A DNA stretch of 64,000 nt, taken from contig NZ_JH376431.1 in assembly GCF_000233455.1 (NCBI RefSeq), positions 141,224-205,223 of the forward strand. Direction: 5' to 3'. The stretch comes from [Clostridium] citroniae WAL-17108 (lineage in GTDB: Bacteria; Bacillota; Clostridia; Lachnospirales; Lachnospiraceae). Both the position numbers and the translations under genes were made by a program. The notes below the pieces were generated by a model. That model did not search any database and had not been told where the DNA came from. It saw only the letters and a list, made by a program, of their open reading frames with translations. Numbering within the stretch: the first letter of the stretch is position 1; every line of letters begins with the position of its first letter. Positions 31,451-40,432 of this stretch are shown piece by piece.

Positions 31451-32650
31451 ATGTCCGAGAAACGCAAAGATAATAAAGGACGAATCCTGCGAACAGGAGA
31501 GAGCCAGAGAAAAGACCTGATTTATCAGTACCGATACACAGATATTCGCGGAAAGCGGCAGACCATCTATTCGTCTGATTTGAAAGAGCTTCGGGAGAGA
31601 GAAAAAGAAATCCAGAAGCGACTTGATGAAGGGATTGACTATGCCGCCGGAAAAGTGACCGTGATTGCACTTTTGGAACGGTATATCAGTTTGAAGCAAG
31701 GTGTCCGCTACAATACTAAAGTCGGTTATAACTTTGTGCTGAATCTGATTAAGAAAGAAGATTTTGGCTACCGGCAAATAAGAGAGATTAAAGTATCGGA
31801 CGCCCAACAGTGGATTATGAAACTCCACAATGACGGCAAAGGATATAGCACCATTACAAGCGTCCGGGGAGTTGTCAAACCGGCGTTTCAGATGGCATAC
31901 AATGAGGATATTATCCGCAGAAATCCCTTTGATTTTAAACTGACAGATATTGTTCCAAACGATTCACAAAAGCGGATTGCCATGACCGAGGAACAGCAGG
32001 AGTTATGGTTGGGCTTTATCCGGGAGGATAAGACCTATACCAAATATTATGATGAATTTGTCACCTTGCTGGGAACCGGTATGCGTGTCAGTGAGTTTTG
32101 CGGCTTGACAAAAAGCGATTTAGATTTTGAAAATCGGAGAATCCGGGTAGACCATCAGCTTGTCCGGGAACGGGGCGGCAAATATTATGTGGAGAAAACC
32201 AAGACAGAATGTGGCTGCCGCTTTATTCCTATGACAGAGGAAGTCTATCAAAGTCTGAAAAATATCCTTGCCTGCCGCAAGAGAGTAAAAACGGAAATCA
32301 TAGTAGACGGGTACAGCGGCTTCATTTTACTGGATAAGGACGATAAGCCCAAGGTTGCGCTGCATATCGAAAATGAAATGAGATGGGCGATGAAGAAATA
32401 CAGAAAGCTGCACCCGGATAAACTGCTGCCAAACATCACGCCCCATGTGTTCCGTCATACGTTCTGTACGAATATGGCAAATGCCGGTATGGATATTAAA
32501 ACCTTACAATATGTGATGGGACATTCTGATGTGGGTGTCACGCTGAACGTCTATACCCATGCAAGCTATGACCGAGCTGCGGAGCAGATGGTAAAAGTCA
32601 TAGACTTTAAGGCCGCCGGTAGGCAGGAAAAACAGAGAAAATCAGGTTGA
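31451..32650 (+). CDS. int: Tyrosine recombinase integrase (Tn916-Int-like)
   Basis: 399 residues from ATG 31451 (GGAG 8 bases upstream; the frame from 31406 is unsupported). It has an N-terminal arm-binding domain (YQYRYTDIRGKRQTIYSSD), a core-binding domain, and the catalytic domain with Arg in GTGMRVSEFCGL, His-x-x-Arg in PHVFRHTF, GHSDVGVTLNVYTH and the nucleophile Tyr in VYTHAS. It stands at the right end, about 180 bases from the att core. It integrates at the 16-bp TGCCACGGCAACATCT site in the phosphatase gene, and probably made the older junctions as well. Confidence 0.93.
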   Translation: MSEKRKDNKGRILRTGESQRKDLIYQYRYTDIRGKRQTIYSSDLKELREREKEIQKRLDEGIDYAAGKVTVIALLERYISLKQGVRYNTKVGYNFVLNLIKKEDFGYRQIREIKVSDAQQWIMKLHNDGKGYSTITSVRGVVKPAFQMAYNEDIIRRNPFDFKLTDIVPNDSQKRIAMTEEQQELWLGFIREDKTYTKYYDEFVTLLGTGMRVSEFCGLTKSDLDFENRRIRVDHQLVRERGGKYYVEKTKTECGCRFIPMTEEVYQSLKNILACRKRVKTEIIVDGYSGFILLDKDDKPKVALHIENEMRWAMKKYRKLHPDKLLPNITPHVFRHTFCTNMANAGMDIKTLQYVMGHSDVGVTLNVYTHASYDRAAEQMVKVIDFKAAGRQEKQRKSG

Positions 32651-32663
32651 AAACGAACAAAAT

Positions 32664-32849
32664 TACTACACCACTTACTACACCATTTGCCCGTGAATTT
32701 GCGTAGATTTATAAAGAATAGCGTAGGTTTTAGGCAAAACATGAAAAATGAAAAAAGCGCCGGACAGCCCGTTTTATCAAGGTTTGAAGGCTTATGAAGG
32801 GATATAATCAAGATGATAAAAATACTATTTATCTGCCACGGCAACATCT
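32664..32849 (+). promoter_or_regulatory. Right attachment region: arm repeats plus att core
   Basis: Two TACTACACCA arm-type repeats (32664-32673 and 32676-32685) follow the integrase stop. The core TGCCACGGCAACATCT is at 32834-32849 inside the phosphatase gene. The same pair of arm repeats is at 20101-20121 and 22484-22504, and a single one at 22256. Confidence 0.75.
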
Positions 32850-33271
32850 GCAGAAGCCCCATGGCTCTGTACTATTTCAAAGACCTGGTCCGCAAGAAAG
32901 GACTGGAGGATATGTTCTATCTTGACTCCGCAGCCACATCCACTGAGGAGATTGGCAACGGAGTCCATCATGGTACCCGTGAGAAACTCCGACAGGCCGG
33001 TATCAGCTGCCAGGGCCATCACGCCAAGCAGATGACACGCCAGGATTATGAAACTTACGACTATCTTATAGGCATGGATGACTGGAATATCCGCAATATG
33101 AACCGCATCACCGGCGGGGACCCGGACCACAAGATTTATAAACTTATGGGATTTACCGGAAATGACAGGGATGTGGCTGATCCTTGGTACACAGGTGACT
33201 TTGAAACCACATGGCAGGACATCACCGCCGGATGCAACGCTCTGCTAGAGCTGATTGGACGCACCAGGTAA
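32813..33271 (+). CDS. Low-molecular-weight protein-tyrosine phosphatase
   Basis: 152 residues. The P-loop CHGNICRS (Cys8 to Arg14) and the general-acid loop VADPWYTG (Asp123) are complete, so it should be active on phosphotyrosine or related substrates. Its promoter, ribosome site and first codons (MIKILFI) come from the right end of element B; the four broken upstream copies keep other versions of the native start. The element thus rewrites the 5' end but keeps the gene working, a common trick of integrative elements. It converges with comEC. Confidence 0.9.
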   Translation: MIKILFICHGNICRSPMALYYFKDLVRKKGLEDMFYLDSAATSTEEIGNGVHHGTREKLRQAGISCQGHHAKQMTRQDYETYDYLIGMDDWNIRNMNRITGGDPDHKIYKLMGFTGNDRDVADPWYTGDFETTWQDITAGCNALLELIGRTR

Positions 33272-33286
33272 TGCCGCGGCCTGCTG

Positions 33287-35953
33287 CTATGGAAAATAAC
33301 TGCAAATCAGTTCTTTTCCATCTGTCCATAATATGACCGCGCCGCCGATTCCTGTTTCCATAACAGGAATACGGCGGTTTTTCATGCGGTCAATCACTTC
33401 CTTTGAAGGATGTCCATAGGAATTACCCCTGCCATATGAGATAACAGCAAGCCCCGGGCTGAGATACTCTAAAAACTCCTCTCCCGTGGATGTGCCGGAA
33501 CCATGGTGGGCGGTTTTCAGCACCTGAACATGACTTAAATGTTCCTGCTGCAGGCTTCCGCCCACTCGTGCCGCCTCCAAAAGCCCTCGCTCCTGCTCCG
33601 TTCCCATATCCCCGGTAAACAACATGTGGAAATCCCCATAGTCAGCGCAGACAACCAATGAATGGGCGTTGCGGTCATCCGCCTTTACATACTTCCCTCC
33701 TGCATACAGGCAGGTCATCCTCAGATTCCCGGCCTGTATCTGTTCTCCCGGCCCCATATAATGGACTCTTCCTCCTCCCAACTCAGCTGCCTGCTCCAGC
33801 CGTTCATACACCTCCTGTCCCTTTCCCGGGGACGGCAGGATCAGATTTCTCACCTTGATATCCCGGGATTCCTCCAATAGGTATAAAATCCCGCTTATAT
33901 GGTCATTGTCCCCATGGCTTACCACTGCAAAATCAATCATTGTAACCCCCATGCTTTTCAGACAGGGTTCCATGGTCCTGTTCCCCAGACTTTTATCGCT
34001 GCTGCTTCCTCCATCTATGAGAACTGTGTAATTTCCAGTTCGCATCAGTATCCCATCCCCCTGTCCCACATCCATCACAGTCACTTCCAGCCCCTTCACA
34101 TGACGTGGGAATAAAAGCAAAAAACACAGCCCATACAGACCGCCAGACATAACCAGAAAGAACCAGGGCGCTGACCATATCCTGTTCACAAAAATATGCT
34201 CATCTTTAACTCGTTTTTCTTTTGACCACGTGGCCCTTTGCTGCTCTACTCTCCCTTTTTGCTGCTCTCCCCTCTCTTTTGGATACTTTTCTCCCTTTTT
34301 TTGCCGCATGGCCCTCATGTTCCGCTGTTTCCATACGATTAGCACATGTAACCCCACCGCCATGCCTGTACTGTAAAGCCCAAGCTGGCCCCAGGAGGGC
34401 CTCCCCATTACCAGACAATATCCCGGAAGTTGTTCCACCTGCCTGCATAACCATTCATACAGGCTGAGCACATAATGGCCTGCTCCCACTGCCGCCATCC
34501 CCCCAGTCAGCCAGACACTCCCCAGCATAATTCCCAACAGGCCGGAATACATAAGCACCGCAATGAGAGGTATCACCAAAAGATTCAGAAAAATACCATA
34601 TAGCGGATGCTGATAATAGTGATATAATACCACAGGCGTAAGTACGATCTGTACACACAGACTGATCAGTATCGTATTCTCATATCCCTGTTTTACATCA
34701 AATCCTGTTTTTAGACAATTTCCAAGGCCGCCAATGGACAGCACCGCGCCAAAAGACAGTTGGAATCCGCTTTGGTACAGGAGATAAGGTGATTTCCAAA
34801 GCAGCAGCAATGCTGCAAGTCCCAGTGCGGACAGGGTGTCATAGCTTCTCCCTTCCTTTGCGGCCAGCCACAGACACAGGATCATAATAACAGCCCTTAC
34901 AGCAGAGCCTGAACTTCCTGTCAATATACCATAACTTATGACCAGGACAGCGGATAGGGCTCCGGCCTTTCCAAACCCCAGGCCAATCCTCCGTATCAGA
35001 AGATAGATCCCGCCCCCAATAATTGCAAGATGCTGGCCGCTGACCGCCAGCAGGTGAGAGATGCCATGGCGCTGATACATGGTCCTGACCTCCGGCTCCA
35101 TCCCCGATGTATCCCCCAGCAGAACAGCTTTAAATATGGCACTGTCCTCGGGAGTGCAGATCGTATCCAAAATATTGGCACATCTAGTCTTAAACTTCAA
35201 AAGAAATACCTGGTAAGGCACAAAATCCGCCTCTATTACTTCCAGCTTTTCTCCAAACATTCTGCACACAGTTCCTTTGGAGCGGTAATAGGATTGAAAA
35301 TCAAATTCCCCTGGATTCCTGGGCTTCTCCATAACATCCAGCTTTCCCTTAAGTTCCACTGTCATGCCGGGAAGCGGCTGCGTTTCCAGTTCCGGCTGCG
35401 TTTCCAGTTCCGGCTGCGTTTCCAGTTCCGGCTGCGTTCCCGATGACGCATGTATTCCGGAGTCCTCTTTGGAAATCCCCAGCCCTGCCTCATCCATATA
35501 AACAATCACCCGGTCCAATTCCTCCGCCCTGTTTCCCGCTCTCGCCCGTACGTCTTCCATCATCATGGTAACCGTTCCATCCCCGTGTTCCATCCATATG
35601 ATACGTCCGCGAAGGGTAAGCCTCACCCCTGCTAATTCTCCGGCCGCAGCAGCCTCCTGATCAAGGCGGCTCCGCTCCCATTTTCCCCGTCCAAATCCAG
35701 CTGTTCCCCCTAAAAACAGTAAAACCAAACAGAGCAGAAGCGCCCTTTTACCAGCACTCCTGCCCTGCATATTATTACCCGGATCATTGTCACAGGGATT
35801 TTTTCTTAAAATCCCGTACATCCACACTCCCGCCACCCCCGCAGCGGCACAAGTCCACCACAGAGCTGCCCGGAATACCGCTTCATGATCCTGCAGGGCC
35901 AGCACCTCTCCAAGTACGAAACCAACTGCTAATACAATAAGCGGTCTTTTCAT
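33287..35953 (-). CDS. comEC: ComEC/Rec2 DNA uptake channel
   Basis: 888 residues. The N-terminal soluble domain (about 60-230) is followed by the ComEC competence domain with many spans and HGISHLLAVSGQHLAIIGGG. The C-terminal metallo-beta-lactamase domain has VMDVGQGDGILM, SHGDNDHISG and LKTAHHGSGTST. ComEC carries single-stranded DNA across the membrane and may degrade the other strand. A charged linker TQPELE repeated three times (about residues 173-190) and a lysine/glutamate-rich insert around residue 565 are unusual. It is downstream of the sensor operon; holA, its normal neighbour, is 14 kb away. Confidence 0.93.
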   Translation of the reverse strand: MKRPLIVLAVGFVLGEVLALQDHEAVFRAALWWTCAAAGVAGVWMYGILRKNPCDNDPGNNMQGRSAGKRALLLCLVLLFLGGTAGFGRGKWERSRLDQEAAAAGELAGVRLTLRGRIIWMEHGDGTVTMMMEDVRARAGNRAEELDRVIVYMDEAGLGISKEDSGIHASSGTQPELETQPELETQPELETQPLPGMTVELKGKLDVMEKPRNPGEFDFQSYYRSKGTVCRMFGEKLEVIEADFVPYQVFLLKFKTRCANILDTICTPEDSAIFKAVLLGDTSGMEPEVRTMYQRHGISHLLAVSGQHLAIIGGGIYLLIRRIGLGFGKAGALSAVLVISYGILTGSSGSAVRAVIMILCLWLAAKEGRSYDTLSALGLAALLLLWKSPYLLYQSGFQLSFGAVLSIGGLGNCLKTGFDVKQGYENTILISLCVQIVLTPVVLYHYYQHPLYGIFLNLLVIPLIAVLMYSGLLGIMLGSVWLTGGMAAVGAGHYVLSLYEWLCRQVEQLPGYCLVMGRPSWGQLGLYSTGMAVGLHVLIVWKQRNMRAMRQKKGEKYPKERGEQQKGRVEQQRATWSKEKRVKDEHIFVNRIWSAPWFFLVMSGGLYGLCFLLLFPRHVKGLEVTVMDVGQGDGILMRTGNYTVLIDGGSSSDKSLGNRTMEPCLKSMGVTMIDFAVVSHGDNDHISGILYLLEESRDIKVRNLILPSPGKGQEVYERLEQAAELGGGRVHYMGPGEQIQAGNLRMTCLYAGGKYVKADDRNAHSLVVCADYGDFHMLFTGDMGTEQERGLLEAARVGGSLQQEHLSHVQVLKTAHHGSGTSTGEEFLEYLSPGLAVISYGRGNSYGHPSKEVIDRMKNRRIPVMETGIGGAVILWTDGKELICSYFP
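35376..35440 (-). repeat. 18-bp tandem repeat inside comEC
   Basis: Three exact units (35376-35393, 35394-35411, 35412-35429) and a partial fourth of GGCTGCGTTTCCAGTTCC on the plus strand encode the hexapeptide repeat TQPELE. Being a multiple of three, unit gain or loss keeps the frame. Confidence 0.9.
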
Positions 35954-36052
35954 ATTCTGTTTTCCTATTGATCCTTCCTTTGATTTTCTGTTTTCCCTTT
36001 TCTCTCTTGGATCCCCAACTCCATAACACTTTATTTCCTCACCCTGATGTTT

Positions 36053-36991
36053 TTACTGCGCCCCCTCTATATAATCCTGGCTTTTCTCAAAGGGGGTGTT
36101 CAGGGATATCACATCCCGGAACATCACGTTCTGGGAGCCGTTAACCATGATCTGTACCTTGGTCACTGTGGTCATCTCGGACAATGAATCCACAATGGAA
36201 TAAATGGGCACATACTCGCTTACCGGCAATGAGGTGTTCAGAAATGCGGAATCAAAATTAATATAACACACATTGTCAGTGACGGACAAGCTTAAGATCT
36301 TGCAGTCAGAGGGCAGGGTGGGATGACGGCCTTCCTGGCCCGGTCCTGCTATAAGCTGTTCCACCACCAGCTGTTCCAGGGATGTGTTGATATTGTGCAC
36401 CACTTCCCTCTTTTCCTCCAGCAGCTTATTCCCTGTTTCATCTGCAAAATACAGGGTCAGCTCCGTCTTCTCATATGCGTTCACATTGCTGGTATTCATA
36501 ATGAAATCAGTGGATGCCAGCATACCCACAGGGTTTCCCTGGCGGTCCATAAGGGGCTGGTCACCACAGTAAATATTGATATAATCCACCCCGGGGATCT
36601 GGGTCAGCGTCCTGGTCAGGGCTGCCCGGCACAGGATCTCCCGTTCCGGCTTCATACCCGTATAGTTCACATCAAAATACAGGTACAGAACCTGTTCCTC
36701 CTGACGGCTGCCCTGATAGGCCACCTTGTCTATGAGCGCGGCCTGGCAGTCCAGCTCCTTGGGGACATGGAGGAATTGTTCCATCAGTTCATCCACCAGC
36801 GCCTCCTTATCCGTTGCCTCTGCCTCATACTCCCTGGGAACCAGCTTGGTTGTGGCTGTATTCAGATAATAGATCAGGTATTTGCCTTCCTCCGGGGTCG
36901 GTCTTGGCATCTCCTTTTGACTGCATCCCGCCAGAAGGCCGGACAATATCACAGACAAAAACAGTATTTTCTTTATTCCGGCTCCACTCAT
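36053..36991 (-). CDS. GerMN-domain lipoprotein
   Basis: 312 residues. The signal peptide ends in the lipobox LLAGC (Cys23). Two GerM-like modules follow: LIYYLNTATTKLVPREYEAE and LTLYFADETGNKLLEEKREV with VEQLIAGP and ILSLSVTDNVCYINFDSAFL. GerMN domains occur in spore germination/sporulation proteins and in lipoproteins next to two-component sensors (LpqB-like). Its start overlaps the histidine kinase stop by 4 bases, so it probably tunes that sensor at the outer face of the membrane. Confidence 0.87.
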   Translation of the reverse strand: MSGAGIKKILFLSVILSGLLAGCSQKEMPRPTPEEGKYLIYYLNTATTKLVPREYEAEATDKEALVDELMEQFLHVPKELDCQAALIDKVAYQGSRQEEQVLYLYFDVNYTGMKPEREILCRAALTRTLTQIPGVDYINIYCGDQPLMDRQGNPVGMLASTDFIMNTSNVNAYEKTELTLYFADETGNKLLEEKREVVHNINTSLEQLVVEQLIAGPGQEGRHPTLPSDCKILSLSVTDNVCYINFDSAFLNTSLPVSEYVPIYSIVDSLSEMTTVTKVQIMVNGSQNVMFRDVISLNTPFEKSQDYIEGAQ

Positions 36992-38457
36992 GACTTCACC
37001 TCCTGCCGCAGCACATAGGTAAGGGGAATCCTCATACTGAACGTAGTCCCCTCTCCCGGCGTGCTCTCCACGTCAATGATGCCATGATGCATCTGTATCA
37101 CGTTTTTCGCAATGGCAAGGCCCAGGCCTGTGCCTCCTACTTCCCTGGAACGCGCTTTATCCACCCGGAAAAAGCGCTCGAAAATATGCTCCAGGGCATC
37201 CTCAGGAATGCCGATCCCAGTATCCGTCACCTTTACATAGAAATACTTGTGATCCGCGTCCAGGGTAACCCGTACATTGCCGGAATCCCTGTTATATTTG
37301 ATCGCATTTTCCACCAGGTTGGTGATGGCCAGGGATATCTTCACACGATCCACATCTGCTGTCACTTCCCGGATACTTTCCAGGACCAGCTCCACATTTC
37401 CCCGCTTTGCAATGGGACGGAGGCGCTTGAGGATCAATTCCAGTTCCCCATTGATATTCACCTGTTCAATGTTCATCTGGCTTTCCGCTGATTTATCCAT
37501 CTTAACCAGGGTGAGCAGATCCTCAATGATCTGATTCTCCCGGTCAATCTCATCTGAGATATCTGTCATGAACTCCCGGTACAGCTCCACCGGCACCTCC
37601 TCCATTCCCATCAAGGAATCCGCCAGTACGCGGATGGAGGTAATGGGTGTTTTCAGTTCATGTGATACATTGGACACAAATTCCTGCCGTGACTGGTCCA
37701 CTGCTTTCAGCTTGCTCAGCGATTTCTGGACAGCCTGGGACAGCTGTGTCGTCTCCCTGTAGGTGTTCTCCGTAATATCCGCATCCAAGTCCCCCTGGGC
37801 CACCCGGTCAAAGGACAGCTGAAGCTTCTTAAAGGGCCGCATCAGAATATGTACGGCCACCACTGCCAGAACTCCCATGGCAAGACAGATAAACACAAGG
37901 AATAAGTTGGATTTACCCATCACCTTATCGGTGAGGGAAAGGATATTCTCTGTTGATGCAGTAACCACGATAACCCCGTAAATGTTCTTCTCATTGGCCG
38001 GATCATACACGGGAATCGTCTGTGCCAGGTACTGCATGTCCTTATTATAGTGGCTGCTGTTCTCACCTTTAAAACATTTGATGACTTCTTCCGAAATATA
38101 GAACTTTCCTGTTGAAAGGTTGAAGGTGTCTGTGATCACACGGAAATTGGAGTTTACGATCACGATCCTTCCATTATACACATCGGAAATCGCCTGCATC
38201 TGGCTGTCCAGTGCAGTATTGTTCTTTTTCTCCGCCGTCATATAGCCTGAGCGGGTCATCTTGTTGCTCAGGATCACACACTGGTTCTGGATCTCAATGG
38301 TCCTTGCATCCAGCTGTCCCTGATTAAATGACCCCAGCATCACCACTGCCTGAAGAAACAGTGGGATCAGCGCCGCAGCGATCATAATGATCGCCAGGGG
38401 CACTTTCATGCTCATGCCATAGGTACGGATCTTATCCATAAATTTCACTTTGGGCAC
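36988..38457 (-). CDS. Membrane sensor histidine kinase
   Basis: 489 residues. Spans at about 18-40 and 183-205 flank an extracytoplasmic sensor domain (about 45-180). Then come HAMP (ILMRPFKKLQLSFDRVAQGD), HisKA with VSNVSHELKTPITS (phospho-acceptor His266) and an HATPase domain with NLVENAIKYN, DTGIGIP and GGTGLGLAI, close to the WalK/PhoR type. No response regulator gene is adjacent. It sits between DegV (upstream, stop directly abutting) and the GerMN lipoprotein. Confidence 0.9.
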   Translation of the reverse strand: MPKVKFMDKIRTYGMSMKVPLAIIMIAAALIPLFLQAVVMLGSFNQGQLDARTIEIQNQCVILSNKMTRSGYMTAEKKNNTALDSQMQAISDVYNGRIVIVNSNFRVITDTFNLSTGKFYISEEVIKCFKGENSSHYNKDMQYLAQTIPVYDPANEKNIYGVIVVTASTENILSLTDKVMGKSNLFLVFICLAMGVLAVVAVHILMRPFKKLQLSFDRVAQGDLDADITENTYRETTQLSQAVQKSLSKLKAVDQSRQEFVSNVSHELKTPITSIRVLADSLMGMEEVPVELYREFMTDISDEIDRENQIIEDLLTLVKMDKSAESQMNIEQVNINGELELILKRLRPIAKRGNVELVLESIREVTADVDRVKISLAITNLVENAIKYNRDSGNVRVTLDADHKYFYVKVTDTGIGIPEDALEHIFERFFRVDKARSREVGGTGLGLAIAKNVIQMHHGIIDVESTPGEGTTFSMRIPLTYVLRQEVKS

Positions 38458-39327
38458 TTAATCCAGCTCCTTTAACATTCCGGTACACGCAACAGCCAGA
38501 GCCCCCGGCCCTATATGGCAGCCAATGCTCAGTGAAAGAGGGGCCACAAATACAGGGGCTGACGGATACAATTCCCTGACCGTTTCCTTCAGTTCTTCCG
38601 CCGCCTCTTCATTGCATGTATGAGCGATCTGCAGGTAAGTATGGAATGCGTTCTTATCCCCCAGCCGTTCCTCCAGATCATGGGCAAGGGCCGTCAGCAT
38701 AGTAGTCCTGGCCTGCTTCATGGTCCTGGCCTTGGAAAATGCATCCAGCTTTTCGCCCTCAATGGTGAGCACGGGCTTGATCTTTAACAGGGTTCCAAGA
38801 GCCGCGGCGGCAGGGGTAATCCTACCTCCCTTTCTCAGATACTTCAGCGTATCTACCGTAATATAAATAATACTGTTAAATTTGGTTTCTTCCAATATAT
38901 TCTTAATTTCCCCGGCCCTGTAACCTTTTGCCGCCAGATCCCTGGCATCCAGAGCCGACTGCCTCTGGGTCACGGAAATGCGCTGGTTATTCACCACCTG
39001 CACCCTGCCGTCATACTCATCAGCCAGCATCATGGCTGTCTGGCAGGAACCGCTTAACCCGCTGGACATGGGAATATATACAATCTCATCATATTCTTTT
39101 AACAGGTTGTCCCACAACTCCAGAACATCCTTGGGAGACGGCTGGGACGTGGTAATGTCCGCCCCCTCCTCCATCCGTTTATAAAACTCCTGATGGGTCA
39201 GGTCAATGCCCTCATAATACACTTCCCCATTAATCATAAAAGGCATGGGAAGCACATGGATTCCCAGCTCCCTTGCTTCATTCTGCGTAACTCCGCTGTT
39301 GCTGTCCGCAACAATAGCAATACTCAT
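38458..39327 (-). CDS. DegV-family fatty-acid-binding protein
   Basis: 289 residues. IAIVADSNSGVT at the start, the middle IPMSSGLSGSCQTAMML and YLRKGGRITPAAAALGTLLKIKP are diagnostic for DegV (FakB-like) proteins, which hold a fatty acid for the kinase FakA. AAGGAG precedes the ATG. It is the first gene in the run leading to the sensor kinase, and the only intact gene left of the decayed ABC transporter. Confidence 0.92.
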   Translation of the reverse strand: MSIAIVADSNSGVTQNEARELGIHVLPMPFMINGEVYYEGIDLTHQEFYKRMEEGADITTSQPSPKDVLELWDNLLKEYDEIVYIPMSSGLSGSCQTAMMLADEYDGRVQVVNNQRISVTQRQSALDARDLAAKGYRAGEIKNILEETKFNSIIYITVDTLKYLRKGGRITPAAAALGTLLKIKPVLTIEGEKLDAFSKARTMKQARTTMLTALAHDLEERLGDKNAFHTYLQIAHTCNEEAAEELKETVRELYPSAPVFVAPLSLSIGCHIGPGALAVACTGMLKELD

Positions 39328-39342
39328 ACTATAAAATCTCCT

Positions 39343-40120
39343 TTATGCAATTCCCTGATTTAATCGGTTCGCTGTGTTGTACAGCTGATAATACATTCCT
39401 TTTTTTTGAAGAAGGGCCTCATGGTTTCCTTCCTCCACGATCCTGCTGCCGGACAGCACAAGGATCCTGTCCGCCCCCTGTATGGTGGTAAGGCGGTGGG
39501 CGATGGTGAATGTGGTACGCCCTTTTGCCAGCTTTTCCAGGGATTGGGATACAAGGAATTCACTCTCATTGTCAAGAGCAGAGGTGGCCTCGTCCATTAA
39601 TTGTACCCCATCCTCTCCTCCCTTTGTAAACCTTACCCTCAACGGCAAACATATATGTGTATTGTGTTCCTTTTTATAAAAAATAAAAGACGTAATTCCC
39701 GATTAATCTTCCATCATCAGATTAACTAGGTTGACTAAGCTATATCCCTTCCTAACATATTTGCTGCTATTCCGCCATTATACCATGTTTTCCCTTCCAC
39801 CATACAACTTTATCAAAGCACTCAAATCCAGTCATCTTTCAAGCGGATGGTCCATGTGAACATAACTCTGCCTATCGCCATATTATCCAGTCATTTATCT
39901 GCAAGGCAGCACCCTCTCACACGCCTAAAGAGCAGAGAACATATCAAGTTTACCTACTTTGAAGCATAAGATAGCACCCTCAATAATTCATAGGTGCCAG
40001 TAATCTTGACCATTCTAACATATTTTGTTGCGTATCGCTTATGGTTTCCTATATGCAATGTTTTCATAGATAGTGCCGAACAAATGCATATCTTCTACGA
40101 AAACACTCCCCCTTTCATAG
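39343..40120 (-). pseudogene. Decayed ABC exporter (ATPase part)
   Basis: The open stretch 39343-39603 encodes the C-terminal end of an ABC exporter: Walker B/D-loop LMDEATSALDNESE, H-loop TFTIAHRLTTIQ and VEEGNHEALLQ. About 430-500 bases further upstream on the same strand, FVEDMHLFGTIYENIAYRKP matches the Q-loop region (QDTFLFxGTIRENIAYG) and is followed by a stop. The signature region between them is unreadable and the spacing is too long. The membrane domain is missing. A dead gene, presumably broken by the recombinase unit next door. Confidence 0.78.
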
Positions 40121-40432
40121 AATCACAAAGCCTTGAGTACGATTACACATTATTGCCGCCCTTTTCCTGATGGACCTGTTAACACATTTTTTTCAATTGC
40201 ATCGTCAAACGAAGCTTGGAAATCATCCGTGTGTGTTGATGGTTCTTAGTGTATCATAAAACAGCCTTTTTTTCCACCAGAAAAGCACAGCCTTTTGATT
40301 TGGCTGCGCCATAGATTCGTTTATCTTCCTATATTGTTGAGCAATATCCTAATCAAAAGTCGGTTCTTACCTCCTGATTGATAGCCGCTGAACCGGTATC
40401 ATTCTCCTGGTCCATATTATCCTGTTTTCGAT
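40121..40432. other. Degraded DNA between ABC remnant and recombinase unit
   Basis: No gene. A minus-strand TGPSGKG string near 40190 might be the rotten Walker A of the ABC gene. A CAGCC/GGCTG hairpin lies at about 40290-40310. One end of the recombinase element should fall here but no clear boundary was seen. Confidence 0.4.

Larger units (their letters stand above)
22412..32849 (+). mobile_element. Integrative mobilizable element (element B), 10.4 kb
   Basis: Bounded by the exact 16-bp direct repeat TGCCACGGCAACATCT, inserted in the 5' end of a low-MW phosphatase gene. In order it holds two RHH regulators, a membrane protein, an XRE regulator, a replication/mobilization block (small Cys protein, winged-helix protein, DUF3847), a candidate oriT, an acetyltransferase, a MobA/MobL relaxase, a CHC2 primase, a VapE-type helicase, Xis and a tyrosine integrase. 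There are no mating-pair-formation genes, so it would be mobilized by another conjugative element. Pairs of TACTACACCA arm repeats lie at both ends. It appears complete. Confidence 0.88.

Noticed and set aside
35376-35440. 18-bp repeats considered as CRISPR-like or protein-binding repeats
   Set aside because: They are in frame within comEC and contiguous, without spacers.
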